Shown: positions 1 to 8,692 of the stretch, piece by piece
How the letters are laid out: every line of letters starts with the position of its first letter
How positions within the stretch are numbered: the first letter of the stretch is position 1
Assembly: GCF_014203115.1 (NCBI RefSeq)
Contig: NZ_JACHIJ010000010.1
Location: 1-64,000, forward strand
Length of the DNA: 64,000 nucleotides
Reading direction: 5' to 3'
From: Afipia massiliensis
GTDB taxonomy: Bacteria > Pseudomonadota > Alphaproteobacteria > Rhizobiales > Xanthobacteraceae
Program-made: the position numbers and the translations under genes
Notes under the pieces: generated by a model
Database searches by the model: none
The model's input: only the letters and a program-made list of their open reading frames with translations
Told to the model about the DNA's origin: nothing

Positions 1-545
1 GCAGCCGTTCGATCGCGGTACGCTGGCTTCGCACATCGACACCACCCGCGAAGCGGGAAGAATACAAGCCCATCACAATCCCGCAAGGGCGCGCTTCCGC
101 AGCCGGCATATGCGCGGAAAAGCTCGCGTTGAGACTGACGCCGGGCATCATGATGCCCAGACAATTCGGTCCGATCAGCCGCATACCGTATTTTTGCGCC
201 GCCCGCTCCGCCGCATCCGCCAGCGAACCCGGTCCGTGACCGAGCCCGGCACTGACAATGACCGCGCCCATACGGCCGGCTTCATCGATGAGTCAGGGGA
301 TCGAGCGTGCCGGAGCGGTGATGACGACCAGTTCCGGCGCAAAATCCAATTTTCCGATACTGTCGGCGGCCGTGACGCCGTCGATCTCGGGATAGCTCGG
401 ATTGACGAGGCCGAATTCGCCTTTGAACCTGGGCTTTGCGAATATCATTGAGAATGGCGCGGCCGACCGAGCCATGGCGCGGGCTGGCTCCGATGAGCGC
501 GACCGAACGCGGCGAAAGCAAGTTTTTCAGGCGGTACGTCGCCAT
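1..545 (-). pseudogene. ADP-forming acyl-CoA synthetase N-terminal part, frameshifted
   Basis: The reverse strand reads a CoA-binding/CoA-ligase domain: a start at 545 (MATYRLKNLLSPRSVALIGAS) gives the Rossmann-type CoA-binding motif. After about 35 residues the frame shifts to one reading EFGLVNPSYPEIDGV and ELVVITAPA. Below about 290 a further frame reads LIDEAGRMGAVIVSAGLG and RLIGPNCLGIMMPG. These are successive segments of one family (acetate-CoA ligase ADP-forming / Pat-type acetyltransferase alpha domain). Near the window edge, after AEARPCGIVMG, the expected sequence is also disturbed. At least two indels make it non-functional. The rest lies outside the window. Confidence 0.7.
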
Positions 546-694
546 CAGGCTTTGATATCCGGCAAATCGCGGCCTCAAATGAAGCCACACGATTATCCCG
601 CGCAATGTGTTCCTGGCGCGACAAGATAAGCCGACACGGTCTCGGGCCGATGAGAAATCGGGCTTCGGTCGACGACTTCGCGGGTATCGCCGGA

Positions 695-1095
695 TCAGTG
701 ACGAACGTAGTCGCCCGGCGCATCGGGCAGACTCTTCTCGTCCGCAGCATTTGTCCCCATGCGTGGCCAGGCAATTTCTCGGGCTGTTTGAGTTTGTCGT
801 GCGAACTCATTTGGGGTCAAGTTGCCGAGCGAGGTGTGGAGTCTGTCGTTGTTGTAATGGCACCTCCATTCTTCGAGACGATCGATGACGTCAGCCATCG
901 ACAGGAACCACGATGCGTTGAGACATTCTGCGCGCAGACGACCGTTGAAGGCTTCACAAAATGCGTTGTCCATTGGCTTTCCAGATCTGGAGAAGTCGAT
1001 CTCCACGCCGCTAAGATGCGCCCGTTGATCCAGCATTTTGCCGGCAAACTCCGGGCCATTGTCGCAACGAACAGTCTGGGACTTGCCGCGTTCCG
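695..1095 (-). pseudogene. IS3-family transposase OrfB, C-terminal fragment
   Basis: The reverse strand encodes the end of a DDE integrase: VRCDNGPEF carries the second catalytic Asp, and KPMDNAFCEAFNGRLR carries the Glu region. It is followed by the typical tail YNNDRLHTSLGNLTPNEFA. The N-terminal half with the first Asp is missing, because the reading frame enters an unrelated reductase gene above about 1096. It is an IS3-group remnant, and the join at about 1096 is a rearrangement breakpoint. Confidence 0.8.
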
Positions 1096-1096
1096 T

Positions 1097-1498
1097 AACG
1101 CGCACCTCTATATGTGCGGCCCTTACGTATTCATGGAATGCGTGACGGATGTTGCGTCTCGGAGATGGCCTTCTGCGAGCATTCATCAGGAGTTTTTCTC
1201 TCCTCCACAGAATCTGCACAATCCTACCGACGAGCAATTCACGGTTGCCCTCGCGAAGCGCAACATCGAGATTGTCGTCCCATTTGGGCAATCAATTGTC
1301 GATGTCCTGCATGATTCCGGCATTCCTATCGACGTGTCGTGCCGACACGGAATTTGCGGGACATGCATGACGGAGATTCTCAAAGGCAAGGCGGATCATC
1401 GTGACGCCTTCCTTTCGGCGGATGAGCACGCTTGCGGAAAGTACATGCTTCCTTGCGTATCCCGCGCCACGGGGACTCGCATCGTGCTTAACCTGTGA
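1097..1498 (+). pseudogene. Ferredoxin-type oxygenase reductase, 3' fragment (VanB/phthalate dioxygenase reductase-like)
   Basis: This is the C-terminal 133 residues of a flavin/2Fe-2S oxygenase reductase. The end of the NAD-binding domain (LYMCGPYVFMECV) leads into a plant-type ferredoxin domain with a C-X4-C-X2-C cluster (SCRHGICGTC) and a final Cys in YMLPC. In vanillate demethylase-type enzymes this subunit passes electrons from NADH through FMN to the oxygenase. The 5' two thirds are lost at the junction with the IS3 fragment, so no functional enzyme can be made. The open frame continues upstream only by chance, through the antisense of the transposase. Confidence 0.8.
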
Positions 1499-1499
1499 T

Positions 1500-1615
1500 G
1501 AGGATCGCCTCCTGCTGACCGGTCAGGCCACCTGCTCTCATTGTGGGGGCGGCATGACCCAGCGCACGGGGACGTCGAGTTCTGGCAAAGTCTATTCGTA
1601 TTACACCTTCGTGCA
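1500..1615 (+). pseudogene. Serine recombinase zinc-ribbon fragment
   Basis: About 38 residues (EDRLLLTGQATCSHCGGG, then a GTSSSGKVYSYYT segment) match the recombinase zinc-ribbon found in large serine recombinases. The domain holds one CxxC pair and then breaks off before the second. There is no catalytic resolvase domain nearby. It is a short scar of a mobile element. Confidence 0.6.
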
Positions 1616-1839
1616 TCCCGAATTTACCCTTGTCGACATGCGCTAGATCAAGTCAGCGGGCAAATCGTCTACACTACACCGAGCAACTTGGCGGTACGCA
1701 AAGGCGGCGCGTTTCGAGACAATCCCGCGCAAATGCATGACCATGCGCGGATCTCGTCAGCAGACCCATCTACAAGGGTGCCTTGGACACTCGAAATCTT
1801 GTTCACTTCAGCTTTGCCGAATTGTGGTGCGCTGTTTTA

Positions 1840-2199
1840 TCAGGCTGCAACGGTCAGTTCCTTCTCGAACTGTTCATAGGCGGAGATGGCATCGGCGGCG
1901 TACATCAGCGACGGACCACCTCCCATATAGACGGCCATACCGAGAGTCTCTTCCACTTCCTGGCGGGTGGCGCCTAGTCTAACCAAGGCCTCGGTATGGA
2001 AGCCGATGCAGCCATCGCAACGGGCCGCCACGCCGATCGCAAGCGCGATCAATTCCTTCGTCTTTTTGTCCAATGCGCCATCGCGCGTGGCGGCCTGCGC
2101 GAGCGCCGAAAACGCCTGCATGGTATCGGGTATATCCTTGCGCAATTTCCTCAAGTCAGCGGAAATGCGCTTGGTGATTTCGGAATAGTTCTTTTCCAT
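1840..2199 (-). CDS. Carboxymuconolactone decarboxylase family protein (AhpD-like)
   Basis: A 119-residue protein of usual length for the family. The AhpD-type core is KELIALAIGVAARCDGC, with the redox pair C61-x-x-C64 followed by H68. Members with this CxxC-x3-H arrangement act as thiol-based peroxidase partners or as small decarboxylases, probably cytoplasmic. The ATG follows an AGGAAA ribosome-binding stretch. It stands alone between fragments and appears intact. The exact substrate cannot be read from the sequence; the call is a family-level one. Confidence 0.85.
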   Translation of the reverse strand: MEKNYSEITKRISADLRKLRKDIPDTMQAFSALAQAATRDGALDKKTKELIALAIGVAARCDGCIGFHTEALVRLGATRQEVEETLGMAVYMGGGPSLMYAADAISAYEQFEKELTVAA

Positions 2200-2210
2200 T
2201 TGAGATTTCC

Positions 2211-2430
2211 TTACTTGCTGGATGATGGCTGCGATGAGAGTTCACGAAACGCGATGTAGATAGCTGGAATCACGAGCACCGTCAGGAGCGTCGACGACGC
2301 CAGACCGAACAGCAGCGAAATCGCCAATCCTTGAAAGATCGGATCGAGAAGAATGGTCGCGGCACCGATCATGGCCGCCAGAGCGGTAAGCAGAATGGGC
2401 TTGAGGCGCACGGCCCCGGCTTCCCCAGCA
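2211..2430 (-). pseudogene. RND efflux permease, C-terminal fragment
   Basis: The reverse strand encodes the last two transmembrane helices of an AcrB/CzcA-type pump: VRLKPILLTALAAMIG, then LAISLLFGLASSTLLTVLVIPA. A complete pump has about 1040 residues; only about 70 remain. Upstream it joins directly to a sigma-factor remnant at about 2430-2440 in a different reading frame. This marks a deletion junction. Confidence 0.75.
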
Positions 2431-2883
2431 CCACATCGCTGCTGCTTCAGCTATGCTGTGTCCGTCCAATTTTACCGCCTCGATAGCGCATCGCATGTTT
2501 TTCGGCAGCCGCTGCAAGAGCCGTCTGACGTCGTATGTACGTTGTCGTCATGTGCCATGATCTGATCGGCCTCATCGATAGGCACATCAGCGAGCGACCT
2601 GCGGCTTCGACGCAGGAAATCGATCAACTTGTAGCGCGCAACAGCATGCACCCATGGCGAAAGCGGCCCCGCAGGGTCATAGGTATGTAGCTTGATGTTG
2701 ATCGCCAACACCGCTTCCTGAACCAGATCCTTCAGCCTCTGCCGCGCCTTTCCCAATTCCCGCAAGTTTGCCTTTGTAATAAGCCCGGCGGCTCAATCGC
2801 TCAAGCAGCGCGCGGTACGAAGTCAGGTCGCCATCCAGGCTTGAAAGCATCAGCGCCTTCAGTTCGATTTCGCTGATCGTCAT
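2431..2883 (-). pseudogene. ECF sigma factor, frameshifted and 3'-truncated
   Basis: The start at 2883 (MTISEIELKALMLSSLDGDL) leads to region 2, which is split by a one-base indel at about 2727-2735: GAAEAE in one frame, DLVQEAVLAINIK in the next. PLSPWVHAVARYKLIDFLRR is the sigma-2 promoter-melting helix. A second shift near 2510 restores region 4 (LQRLPKNMRCAIEAVKL, then AEAAA). The helix-turn-helix is then cut off by the RND fragment. The type with a membrane anti-sigma partner is suggested, but no partner gene is present. It cannot be functional. Confidence 0.7.
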
Positions 2884-3011
2884 GCGTGCGTCATATCGTT
2901 AATTTTGCCGGTCTACCTGGTTTGGTTACAGACACCGGCGCCTTGGTGTCGAAAAATCGTGGAACTCGCTAACTTGGTCGTCCTGCATCTCAGTTGGTGG
3001 TCTCAAGGAAT

Positions 3012-3419
3012 TCACTGTCCCGAGGGCGTTCGCAGGCCATGCCAAGCGTCACGCACCTGGTGGTAATGCACCTCCGGCAGATAATCAGGCGTATCGAGGC
3101 GCAGTGTCCGAACATCGAGCCGGCCCGTCGCGCTCAGCAGCGTGTAGGACGCGATCACCCGGTCACGCTGAGCCAGAATTTGGCGCGCGCGTCCGTTGGT
3201 CAGATCCTGTTGTGCGTTCAAGACATCGACCGTCGTGCGCTGGCCGGCCTGTGCTTCACGCTGCACACCTCGCAAAGCGATCCCGGCGGCTCGCACCTCC
3301 GACTCGGCAGCCGTGAGCGCAATCTTGGTTCCTTCGTTGGTTGCTGCCCCGAATGCTGCGGAGCCTGCGAGACTCACCACCGTGGCGAACGCCACAACGC
3401 GCGTGAACTTTGAAATCAT
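3012..3419 (-). pseudogene. TolC-family outer membrane factor with large internal deletion
   Basis: The frame is open for 135 residues but is a composite. Residues 1-26 are a signal peptide (MISKFTRVVAFATVVSLAG, then SAAFG). From about residue 35 it is the final part of a TolC barrel-tunnel protein (EVRAAGIALRGVQREAQAGQ, TTVDVLNAQQDL, RDRVIASYTLLSATGRL). Full-length TolC proteins have about 450 residues, so some 300 have been removed without breaking the frame. The ATG has a good GAGGAG site upstream. A short secreted product could still be made, but not a channel. Confidence 0.65.
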
Positions 3420-3538
3420 TGGATCTTCTCCTCATGGGTCTGGTCTCTCCACGGCTTCGGAACCGAATCGAAAGCGCGCGGAATTGTCGCCACACGCGAG
3501 CGCAAACGGCCTGCGCGTCGGCAGCACGCGAGAGAAGA

Positions 3539-3916
3539 TCAGACGCGCGGAGGAGGGAACGGCGGACTGCCGCTATGCAAAGCGACGACCTGATCCACCG
3601 GAATGGGGAGCGGATTTCCCGCCACGATCGGGAAATCAAAAGGAAAACTGGCGATATCAGCCATGGCACCCGACTGCGACGCGCAGAAGGCCAGCGGGCA
3701 CTGATCGCTCGGCTGGTCGCAAGGGTTGGCCTTGGTCTGGTCCGCACAGCAGTCGTCCAGGGCTTCCGGCACGTCGGAAGCCACAGCTGCCATTTCTTGC
3801 GATGCGACCTCAGCCAGGCCGTGCGCCATCGAGCCGGAAATGGCGGCTCCCGCCATCGGCAGCATTGCCACCGACAGCGCGGTCACCAGGGCCAAGATGG
3901 TTCGAGAGAGGCGCAT
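3539..3916 (-). CDS. Secreted Cys-containing hypothetical protein
   Basis: Starting at 3916 (MRLSRTILALVTALSVAMLP) gives a signal peptide and a mature part of about 100 residues. A short central segment carries four cysteines (DDCCADQTKANPCDQ, QCPLAFC) and the tail is proline-rich. It is not a family I can name. Its position beside metal-efflux remnants and its clustered Cys suggest a periplasmic metal-related role (inference). A TTGA-N6-TCAA palindrome lies 84 bases upstream. An earlier ATG at 3964 would add 16 residues before the signal peptide and is less likely. Confidence 0.5.
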   Translation of the reverse strand: MRLSRTILALVTALSVAMLPMAGAAISGSMAHGLAEVASQEMAAVASDVPEALDDCCADQTKANPCDQPSDQCPLAFCASQSGAMADIASFPFDFPIVAGNPLPIPVDQVVALHSGSPPFPPPRV

Positions 3917-3999
3917 CGTCGTTTTACTCACCCGCCCATTCATACGTGCTGGCGGTATCCTCAAGTTTCTCCCTTATGACCCAAGAATCTCGCAGATCG

Positions 4000-4013
4000 T
4001 TGAGCTGGCTCAA
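4000..4013. promoter_or_regulatory. Possible FNR/FixK-type box (weaker core)
   Basis: TTGAGCTGGCTCAA is a perfect 14-base palindrome fitting TTGA-N6-TCAA. It lies between the divergent genes starting at 3916 (84 bases away) and 4083 (70 bases away). The inner bases differ from the TTGAT-N4-ATCAA form of the other boxes in the window, so it is the weakest of the set. Confidence 0.45.
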
Positions 4014-4082
4014 CTTGCAGCCTTTAATTCCCGATTAGTGTTTTGGCTTAGCTTGTGATTGATCTGCATTGGACGGCAAAAC

Positions 4083-4760
4083 ATGTCACCGCCGCAGGCA
4101 TTGGTAGGATTGGAGCGTGTTTCCAACCGAATACGGCTTGGTTTTGCCAGACTTCTCTACGAAGGCTTTTTCGACGTCATGATGAGCGATCGATCCTGGC
4201 AGGAAGCGGTTATCGATTCTCTTGCGCCTCGGGCGGACGACCGCATTCTTGATTTCGGCACAGGTAGCGGGTCAATGGCGATTATGCTCGCATTGCGTTT
4301 TCCAAGCACGACCTTTGTCGCCTTGGACCCTGACCCGAGTAGCGTCGCGAAAGCGGTGCGGGACATCACGCGCCGTCACATCGAGAATGTTCAGGTCTTG
4401 GCCGAGACGACTGGCGATCGATTTTCGTTCGGCGCCGGCTCTTTCGATAAGGCCGTGAGCGTACTTACTTTCCATGATCGCTCGCCCGATGAAAAGTATC
4501 GCCTTGCAAACGAATTGCGAAGGATTCTGCGACGCGGCGGCACTTTACATGTGGCAGACTACGATAAGCCGACAAATTCCAACGAGCACAGAATACTCAA
4601 ATTCACTGAGCGCATCTCTGGGCCGGCTGCCGCAACGCCACATCTGAACGGAAGCTGGACGGATTTTCTTGTTAAGGCCGGCTTTGTCGGCATACGCCGA
4701 CAATCGTCGCAGTCTGTAGGGATTGGACGCATATCCGTCATTAGAGCCAGGAAACTGTGA
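4083..4760 (+). CDS. Class I SAM-dependent methyltransferase
   Basis: With the start at 4083 (MSPPQALVGLERV) the protein has 225 residues. SAM-binding motif I is ILDFGTGSG at residues 55-63. The acidic residue after beta-2 lies in TTFVALDPDPSS, and a post-II motif DKAVSVLTFHD follows. These features are typical of UbiE-type small-molecule methyltransferases. The substrate is unknown. The gene stands alone, divergent from the secreted Cys protein, and its end touches an IS3 remnant. An alternative upstream ATG at 4059 adds eight residues. Confidence 0.8.
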   Translation: MSPPQALVGLERVSNRIRLGFARLLYEGFFDVMMSDRSWQEAVIDSLAPRADDRILDFGTGSGSMAIMLALRFPSTTFVALDPDPSSVAKAVRDITRRHIENVQVLAETTGDRFSFGAGSFDKAVSVLTFHDRSPDEKYRLANELRRILRRGGTLHVADYDKPTNSNEHRILKFTERISGPAAATPHLNGSWTDFLVKAGFVGIRRQSSQSVGIGRISVIRARKL

Positions 4761-4764
4761 TGTG

Positions 4765-5290
4765 ATGACCGAGCTTGGCATATCCGAGAGACGGGCATGC
4801 CGGGCTCTAGGTCAGCACCGATCGACACAGCGCAAGATTCCAACGACACCTGATGACGAGGCAGCTTTAACTGCCGATATCATTGAACTTGCCCGCCAAT
4901 ATGGCCGCTACGGATATCGCCGGATTACGGCGTTGCTTCGCAGAGCCGGCTGGACGGTGAACAAGAAGCGTGTTGAGCGGATCTGGCGGTGTGAGGGGCT
5001 GAAGGTCCCTGCCAAACAGCCTAAACGCGGGCGTCTGCGGCTCAACGACGGCTCGTGCATCCGTCTGCGGCCGGAGCGGCCCAACCATGTCTAGTCCTAT
5101 GACTTCGTCGCTGACCGCACCCACGATGGCAAGGCGTTCCGGATGTTGTGCATCATCGACGAGTTCAGCCGTGAGAGCCTGGCCATCCGTGTCGCACGGA
5201 AGCTCAAGGCCACCGACGTCATCGAGGCACTCTGCGAGCTGTTCGTCTCGCGGGGCATCCCTGCGCACATACGTTCAGACAACGTCCTAA
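4765..5290 (+). pseudogene. IS3-family transposase OrfB remnant, stop codon and truncation
   Basis: The frame reads a helix-turn-helix/integrase start: MTELGISERRACRALGQHRS, then RQYGRYGYRRITALLRRAGW and VNKKRVERIWRCEGLKVP. An in-frame TAG at 5092-5094 replaces the Trp expected before SYDFV (first catalytic Asp region). The integrase then continues (FRMLCIIDEFSRESLAIRV) to HIRSDN, the second Asp, where it is cut at about 5285. The Glu-containing end is lost. It belongs to the IS407/ISRj2-like group by style. Confidence 0.8.
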
Positions 5291-5620
5291 GAGCGGAAGG
5301 AAATAGAGAAGACAGTCAAAGTCTCTCTGTACGCCAGCATGCTCTCGCAGCATGACGCTCGTCAAGTTGCATGGTCGAACCAGGCGGCTTCCACGAGTAA
5401 AGGAAAGGATCTCGTCCATAGCAAACACAGGGTACGCCGATTGCGGCCCTCACCGTCCTCAACACGAGCTTCTGATCCAGGTGGAAGACCCGAACATTAT
5501 CTACACCCGCGCCAGTGATCCGAACTCCGAAGCGCGGGCCAGGGATCGGAGACTCGCTCCCAAGATCCCTTCGTTAGTCGAACGTATGAATGATGCGTCG
5601 GCTGGACGGATCGACGATGT
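5291..5620. other. Unassigned stretch between IS remnants
   Basis: I see no coding sequence I can support here on either strand. Short open frames are unlike any family I recognise. It separates a truncated IS3 transposase from an ISL3 fragment and is probably rearranged scrap. Confidence 0.4.
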
Positions 5621-5809
5621 TTGTCCGTTCGACCAGGGCAAGGTGACTGCCGCCCGAACAGCCGCTTCATCGCCGCGGGCGAACGACGCGACGAGACTTG
5701 CGCCAGGGCGCTCGATCCAGAGTGACAGCTCGGCGGCGGCTTGGCGACGGACCATAGCGTGGAATTCGGCGATGATCTCTCGAGCCTCGATAGGCGAATA
5801 CCGGCGCAC
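5621..5809 (-). pseudogene. ISL3-family transposase, C-terminal fragment
   Basis: The reverse strand reads EIIAEFHAMVRRQAAAELS, then SFARGDEAAVRAAVTLPWSNGQT. The LPWSNGQT block matches the conserved LPWSSGQTEG signature before the last part of ISL3 transposases. The sequence after QT is unrelated, and no DDE region is present. It is only the tail region of the element. Confidence 0.6.
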
Positions 5810-6114
5810 GCGTCCTCGAGTAGGGTTCTACGGCGCCGACTTTTTTTTCTGACACCGCAGTTTCCGCACTCCGCAGTATCGCCAAAGGCAACAATGAGCG
5901 GCTCGATAAGCGGGCGGTCAAGACGTTAAGCAAATATGACTTCATAGAACCGTTCCATAAAAAATGGCGCTTAACGCCCAAAAGGCGAACGGGCAGTCAA
6001 ATACCATGCAGAGAAAGATGCCTTTCACGCGAAGGGGAAAGCGGCGAAGAGCAGGCGGCGGCTGGCCTTTGATACAGAGCCCGTATCGTACAACGTCCTA
6101 GAGCAGCGTGGTTT
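5810..6114. other. Non-coding or unrecognised stretch
   Basis: No gene can be supported. The stretch is more AT-rich than its surroundings and lies between the ISL3 fragment and a tRNA-like remnant. Confidence 0.35.
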
Positions 6115-6162
6115 TGGTGTGCCCGAAGAGATTCGAACACCGGCCCCAAGATTCGTAGTCAA
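6115..6162 (-). tRNA. tRNA-Arg(ACG)-like 3' half (remnant, possible att site)
   Basis: The reverse strand contains GACTACGAATC, an anticodon arm with loop CTACGAA (ACG). A variable region, a T arm with GTTCGAATC and an acceptor strand CGGGCACACCA with encoded CCA follow. The 5' half (acceptor strand, D arm) is absent: the sequence upstream of the anticodon stem does not fit. T-stem pairs contain mismatches. Such 3' tRNA halves are often the far attachment site of an integrative element. It is not a functional tRNA. Confidence 0.55.
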
Positions 6163-6170
6163 TGAGTGTT

Positions 6171-6239
6171 GGTGCTGACCAAGCGGCGGTGGCCGAACAT
6201 GTCATTGAATAACGCCGATCAGGCGTGGTGGTCAGCACC
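6171..6239. repeat. Inverted repeat, 10-base arms
   Basis: GGTGCTGACC at 6171-6180 and GGTCAGCACC at 6230-6239 are perfect inverted copies separated by 49 bases, just beside the tRNA-Arg remnant. The arms could be recombinase binding sites or a large hairpin; nothing else identifies them. Confidence 0.5.
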
Positions 6240-6290
6240 GGCCCACTTAACGAGCCGTCCGCTCCGCGTTCTTAAGAAAAATCTAATTAT

Positions 6291-6312
6291 GTCCCGGTCG
6301 TTAGACCGGGAC
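6291..6312. repeat. Perfect 9-bp hairpin
   Basis: GTCCCGGTC and GACCGGGAC (6291-6299, 6304-6312) pair around a 4-base loop. There is no T-tract on either side, so a classic terminator is not supported. Confidence 0.5.
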
Positions 6313-6462
6313 GGTGAGCGAGTAATAATGAAAGTGGTTGCGGGGAGGCACAACCACCGATAGCGACATTCTCTCACGGTGGCCATTTGAGCGTTCAGTT
6401 GGTCCAATCCGTCATGAGGAATTTTGAGCTAGGTCCAGCCAAAAGACGATAGCCAAATCCAA

Positions 6463-6490
6463 CATCCACCCTCGACCATCCACCCTCGAC
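6463..6490. repeat. Tandem duplication of a 14-base unit
   Basis: CATCCACCCTCGAC occurs twice head to tail without any mismatch, in a stretch with no supported gene. It looks like a recent slippage duplication. Confidence 0.6.
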
Positions 6491-6551
6491 GTCCGCTTTG
6501 CATCGACCGGTTCGAGCCGGCAGCCATTTCCATAGTGTTTAGCGCGCCGTA

Positions 6552-6803
6552 TTATTTCGAGGCCACCGGCGGTGCCGAGAGTGGCGAATTGGAAGTCGGG
6601 TTCTCGTCGCCCCATCCATGCTCTTTCGCCGAATACCAATCGCGTCCGACCAGATTATGGGTATTTCCGTGGCTGGGAAGGCGGACGCTCGTCGATGCAC
6701 CGAAGGCTTGATCGGCGTTGCGCTGTACCCCCTGATCGAGAATGAGCATCGAACCAATGGCGATGACGACTGCCGACATTACTGACATGAGAAAAACGCG
6801 CAT
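6552..6803 (-). CDS. Small exported hypothetical protein
   Basis: Starting at 6803, with GAGGAGG seven bases upstream, the protein has 83 residues. MRVFLMSVMSAVVIAIGSM is a signal peptide or membrane anchor. The mature part has DQAFGASTSVRLPSHGNTHN. I have no function for it. An FNR-type box lies 60 bases upstream of the start, so it is probably induced when oxygen is low (inference). The earlier ATG at 6818 lacks the ribosome-binding site. Confidence 0.6.
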   Translation of the reverse strand: MRVFLMSVMSAVVIAIGSMLILDQGVQRNADQAFGASTSVRLPSHGNTHNLVGRDWYSAKEHGWGDENPTSNSPLSAPPVASK

Positions 6804-6862
6804 AGCAACCCTCCTCAACTCTTCATTTGATGATCAAACTATGAGCGCATCGATCGAATACA

Positions 6863-6876
6863 TTGATCTGCGTCAA
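6863..6876. promoter_or_regulatory. FNR/FixK-type box
   Basis: TTGATCTGCGTCAA matches TTGAT-N4-(A/G)TCAA. It lies 60 bases upstream of the small exported protein starting at 6803, the distance expected for class II activation. Confidence 0.65.
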
Positions 6877-7253
6877 GACAGCCGAGCGTGAGGGAGACGC
6901 GGCAAGAGCCATTCGCTAGGCGAGGCAGTTACGGTAGGTTTGTTCTTCGAAGTTTCTAGTATCGTGGTAGAAGGCCGTCATCGACCGCATGGACCTGTTG
7001 ACCAAAAAAATGGTCCGGCGCGAGCCATGGGAACAGTTTCACAATTTGATAAGACGGAGCTTTTGATGAACCTCGGATCAACACCGCGGTGGGTCCGGAT
7101 TTGCAGTTGCCGTGGCGGCTATTGCGGCCGCCGAGTATCTGATGAAGCCCCGAATCCCGCGCTAATTAGCGGCTCGTCTTAAAATTGGGAGCGGCCTAAT
7201 TCGCCCAGTGCCAGCCTTTCTTAGCTACCTCACCGGCGATAGAGATTGGGTAT
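6877..7253. other. Intergenic, no supported gene
   Basis: No convincing coding sequence. A frame around 7090-7165 reads a short hydrophobic stretch ending in EYLMKPRIPR, but it has no start codon and no ribosome-binding site. Confidence 0.3.
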
Positions 7254-8013
7254 GTGCTTCTGCGAAGACGTGTTGTGCAGAAATATGATGGCATACACCG
7301 AGGCGTGCTCCCGACGCCGGGACTACAAGGAACGCCGTGGTGGTACCTGCGCAGCCCCAGCGCCCTCCACTTCCCCGATCAGCAGCCTTTCAGCGCCTGC
7401 GCTTCGACAAGCTCGAATGGGGCGGTCCAAATACCGGCGCAAGTGCCCGCTGGGACATGGTGGCGTTCGTCGGCACCGACTACGACAAGCTCTTCTTCAA
7501 GTCCGAGGGGTTTTACAACGGGAAGACCAGGACGACTGAGGAGGGCCAGTTTCAGGTCCTCTATTCACGCCTGATCAGCTATTACTTTGATGCCCCGTTC
7601 GGCGTTCGCCAGGACTTCTCCAAAAAATCGCACCGGACCTACGCCGTCATCGGCTTGGAGGGCCTCGCACCGGGCTTCATCGAGATCGACGCGGATGCCT
7701 ACATCAGCCAGAAGGGCGAGCTTTCTGCTTCGATTACTGCGTTCCATTATCTTTTGATCACTAACCGGCTGATCCTGCAACCGCGTATCGACGTGAGCTG
7801 CAGGCGCAATCGGTACCTGATCTGGCGCTCGGCGCCGGAATTACGGATTTCGAGCTGGACGCACGCGTGCGCTACGAGTTTACGCGCAACGTGGCGCCAT
7901 ATGTGGGCGTCAATTGGGACCGCAAGGTCGGCCAGACGGCGACGATTGCCAGAAATAACGGCGAGGCAGTATCCAGCGTGTCGTCCGTCGCCGGCGTACC
8001 TCTGTTCTGGTAG
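7254..8013 (+). pseudogene. copB: Copper resistance protein B (CopB/PcoB), frameshifted
   Basis: The frames, read together, give a CopB outer membrane protein: RFDKLEW, WDMVAFVGTDYDKLFFKSEG, RTYAVIGLEGLAPGF, EIDADAYISQKGELSAS, NRLILQPRIDV. The frame then shifts at about 7795, and the rest reads ITDFELDARVRYEFTRNVAP to PLFW and a TAG at 8011. Another disturbance lies near 7385-7400, before RFDKLEW, and the N-terminus is degraded. It is closely similar to the intact copB at 41350-42132. No copA is attached here. Confidence 0.8.
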
Positions 8014-8143
8014 ACCGGGACTAGCTGCGTGCAAGATAGACGTGGACACGCTATAGTGTGCGGCAACCTGATTGCATATTTCGGCTTCCCCGCCTGGGGT
8101 ATATCGTCCATACGTCGGCACAGATAAACTAGGAGGAGATATC

Positions 8144-8536
8144 GTGCGCCAAGCAGCAACCGTTTCTGCCGCGATAGTATTCGGCCTTGCGATTTTTTTT
8201 GACCTTGCAGTTGCCCAGATACTTACACCAACGCCAAGCGAGTGGATGGACAAGCTCGATCGGGAACACAAACAGCTTGTTTCTCCATCGGGACACGTGT
8301 CTGCGAGGGGGCAGGTCCAGGCTATCGATAGGGGCCCCGGTGCGGCTTCGGTCACCATCCTGACCGAGGACATGAAAAGCGCTGATGGTAGCATCAGGAT
8401 GCCGGCAATGGAAATGCCCTTCCACGTCACGAACCCTCGCATGCTGAAAGGGCTGCGGCCCGGAGACATGGTGGAATTCGAAGCAGCTCGGCTGAGAAAC
8501 GCTGTGATGATTACAGACATCCGCAAAGCGCGTTAG
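8144..8536 (+). CDS. CusF-like periplasmic copper-binding protein
   Basis: A GTG at 8144 sits six bases after AGGAGGAG and starts a 130-residue protein. A signal peptide (ATVSAAIVFGLAIFFDLA) comes first. The mature part has the CusF fold core: GQVQAID, VTILTEDM, MPAMEMPFHV and LRPGDMVEFE. MPAMEM is the Met-rich copper/silver site of CusF relatives, which hand metal to Cus-type efflux in the periplasm. It lies 131 bases after the copB remnant and seems intact. The conserved CusF Trp/His are not evident, so the affinity may differ. Confidence 0.75.
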   Translation: MRQAATVSAAIVFGLAIFFDLAVAQILTPTPSEWMDKLDREHKQLVSPSGHVSARGQVQAIDRGPGAASVTILTEDMKSADGSIRMPAMEMPFHVTNPRMLKGLRPGDMVEFEAARLRNAVMITDIRKAR

Positions 8537-8692
8537 TCGCGATCGAAAAATCACTGGTCGGGACCTGTCGGAACGCCGGAGGAGGTGCGCACGAAATTTC
8601 GAGCTTGCAGGAGCAGCTTGATCCCGTGGCACTGCTGCAGGAGAGTCGCCGCCGGCGCCGCTGAAAACCACTGGGCGGCTGGTACGCCACGC

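Noticed and set aside
605-1096. Long plus-strand open frame continuing upstream of the reductase fragment
   Set aside because: The part before 1097 is the antisense of an IS3 transposase; only the 3' part has real protein similarity.
4047-4060. TTGATCTGCATTGG as a further FNR-type box before the methyltransferase gene
   Set aside because: Only the left half-site fits; the right half lacks TCAA, and it is too close to the start codon.
6291-6312. Hairpin as a terminator
   Set aside because: There is no T-tract on either strand and no gene ends just before it.
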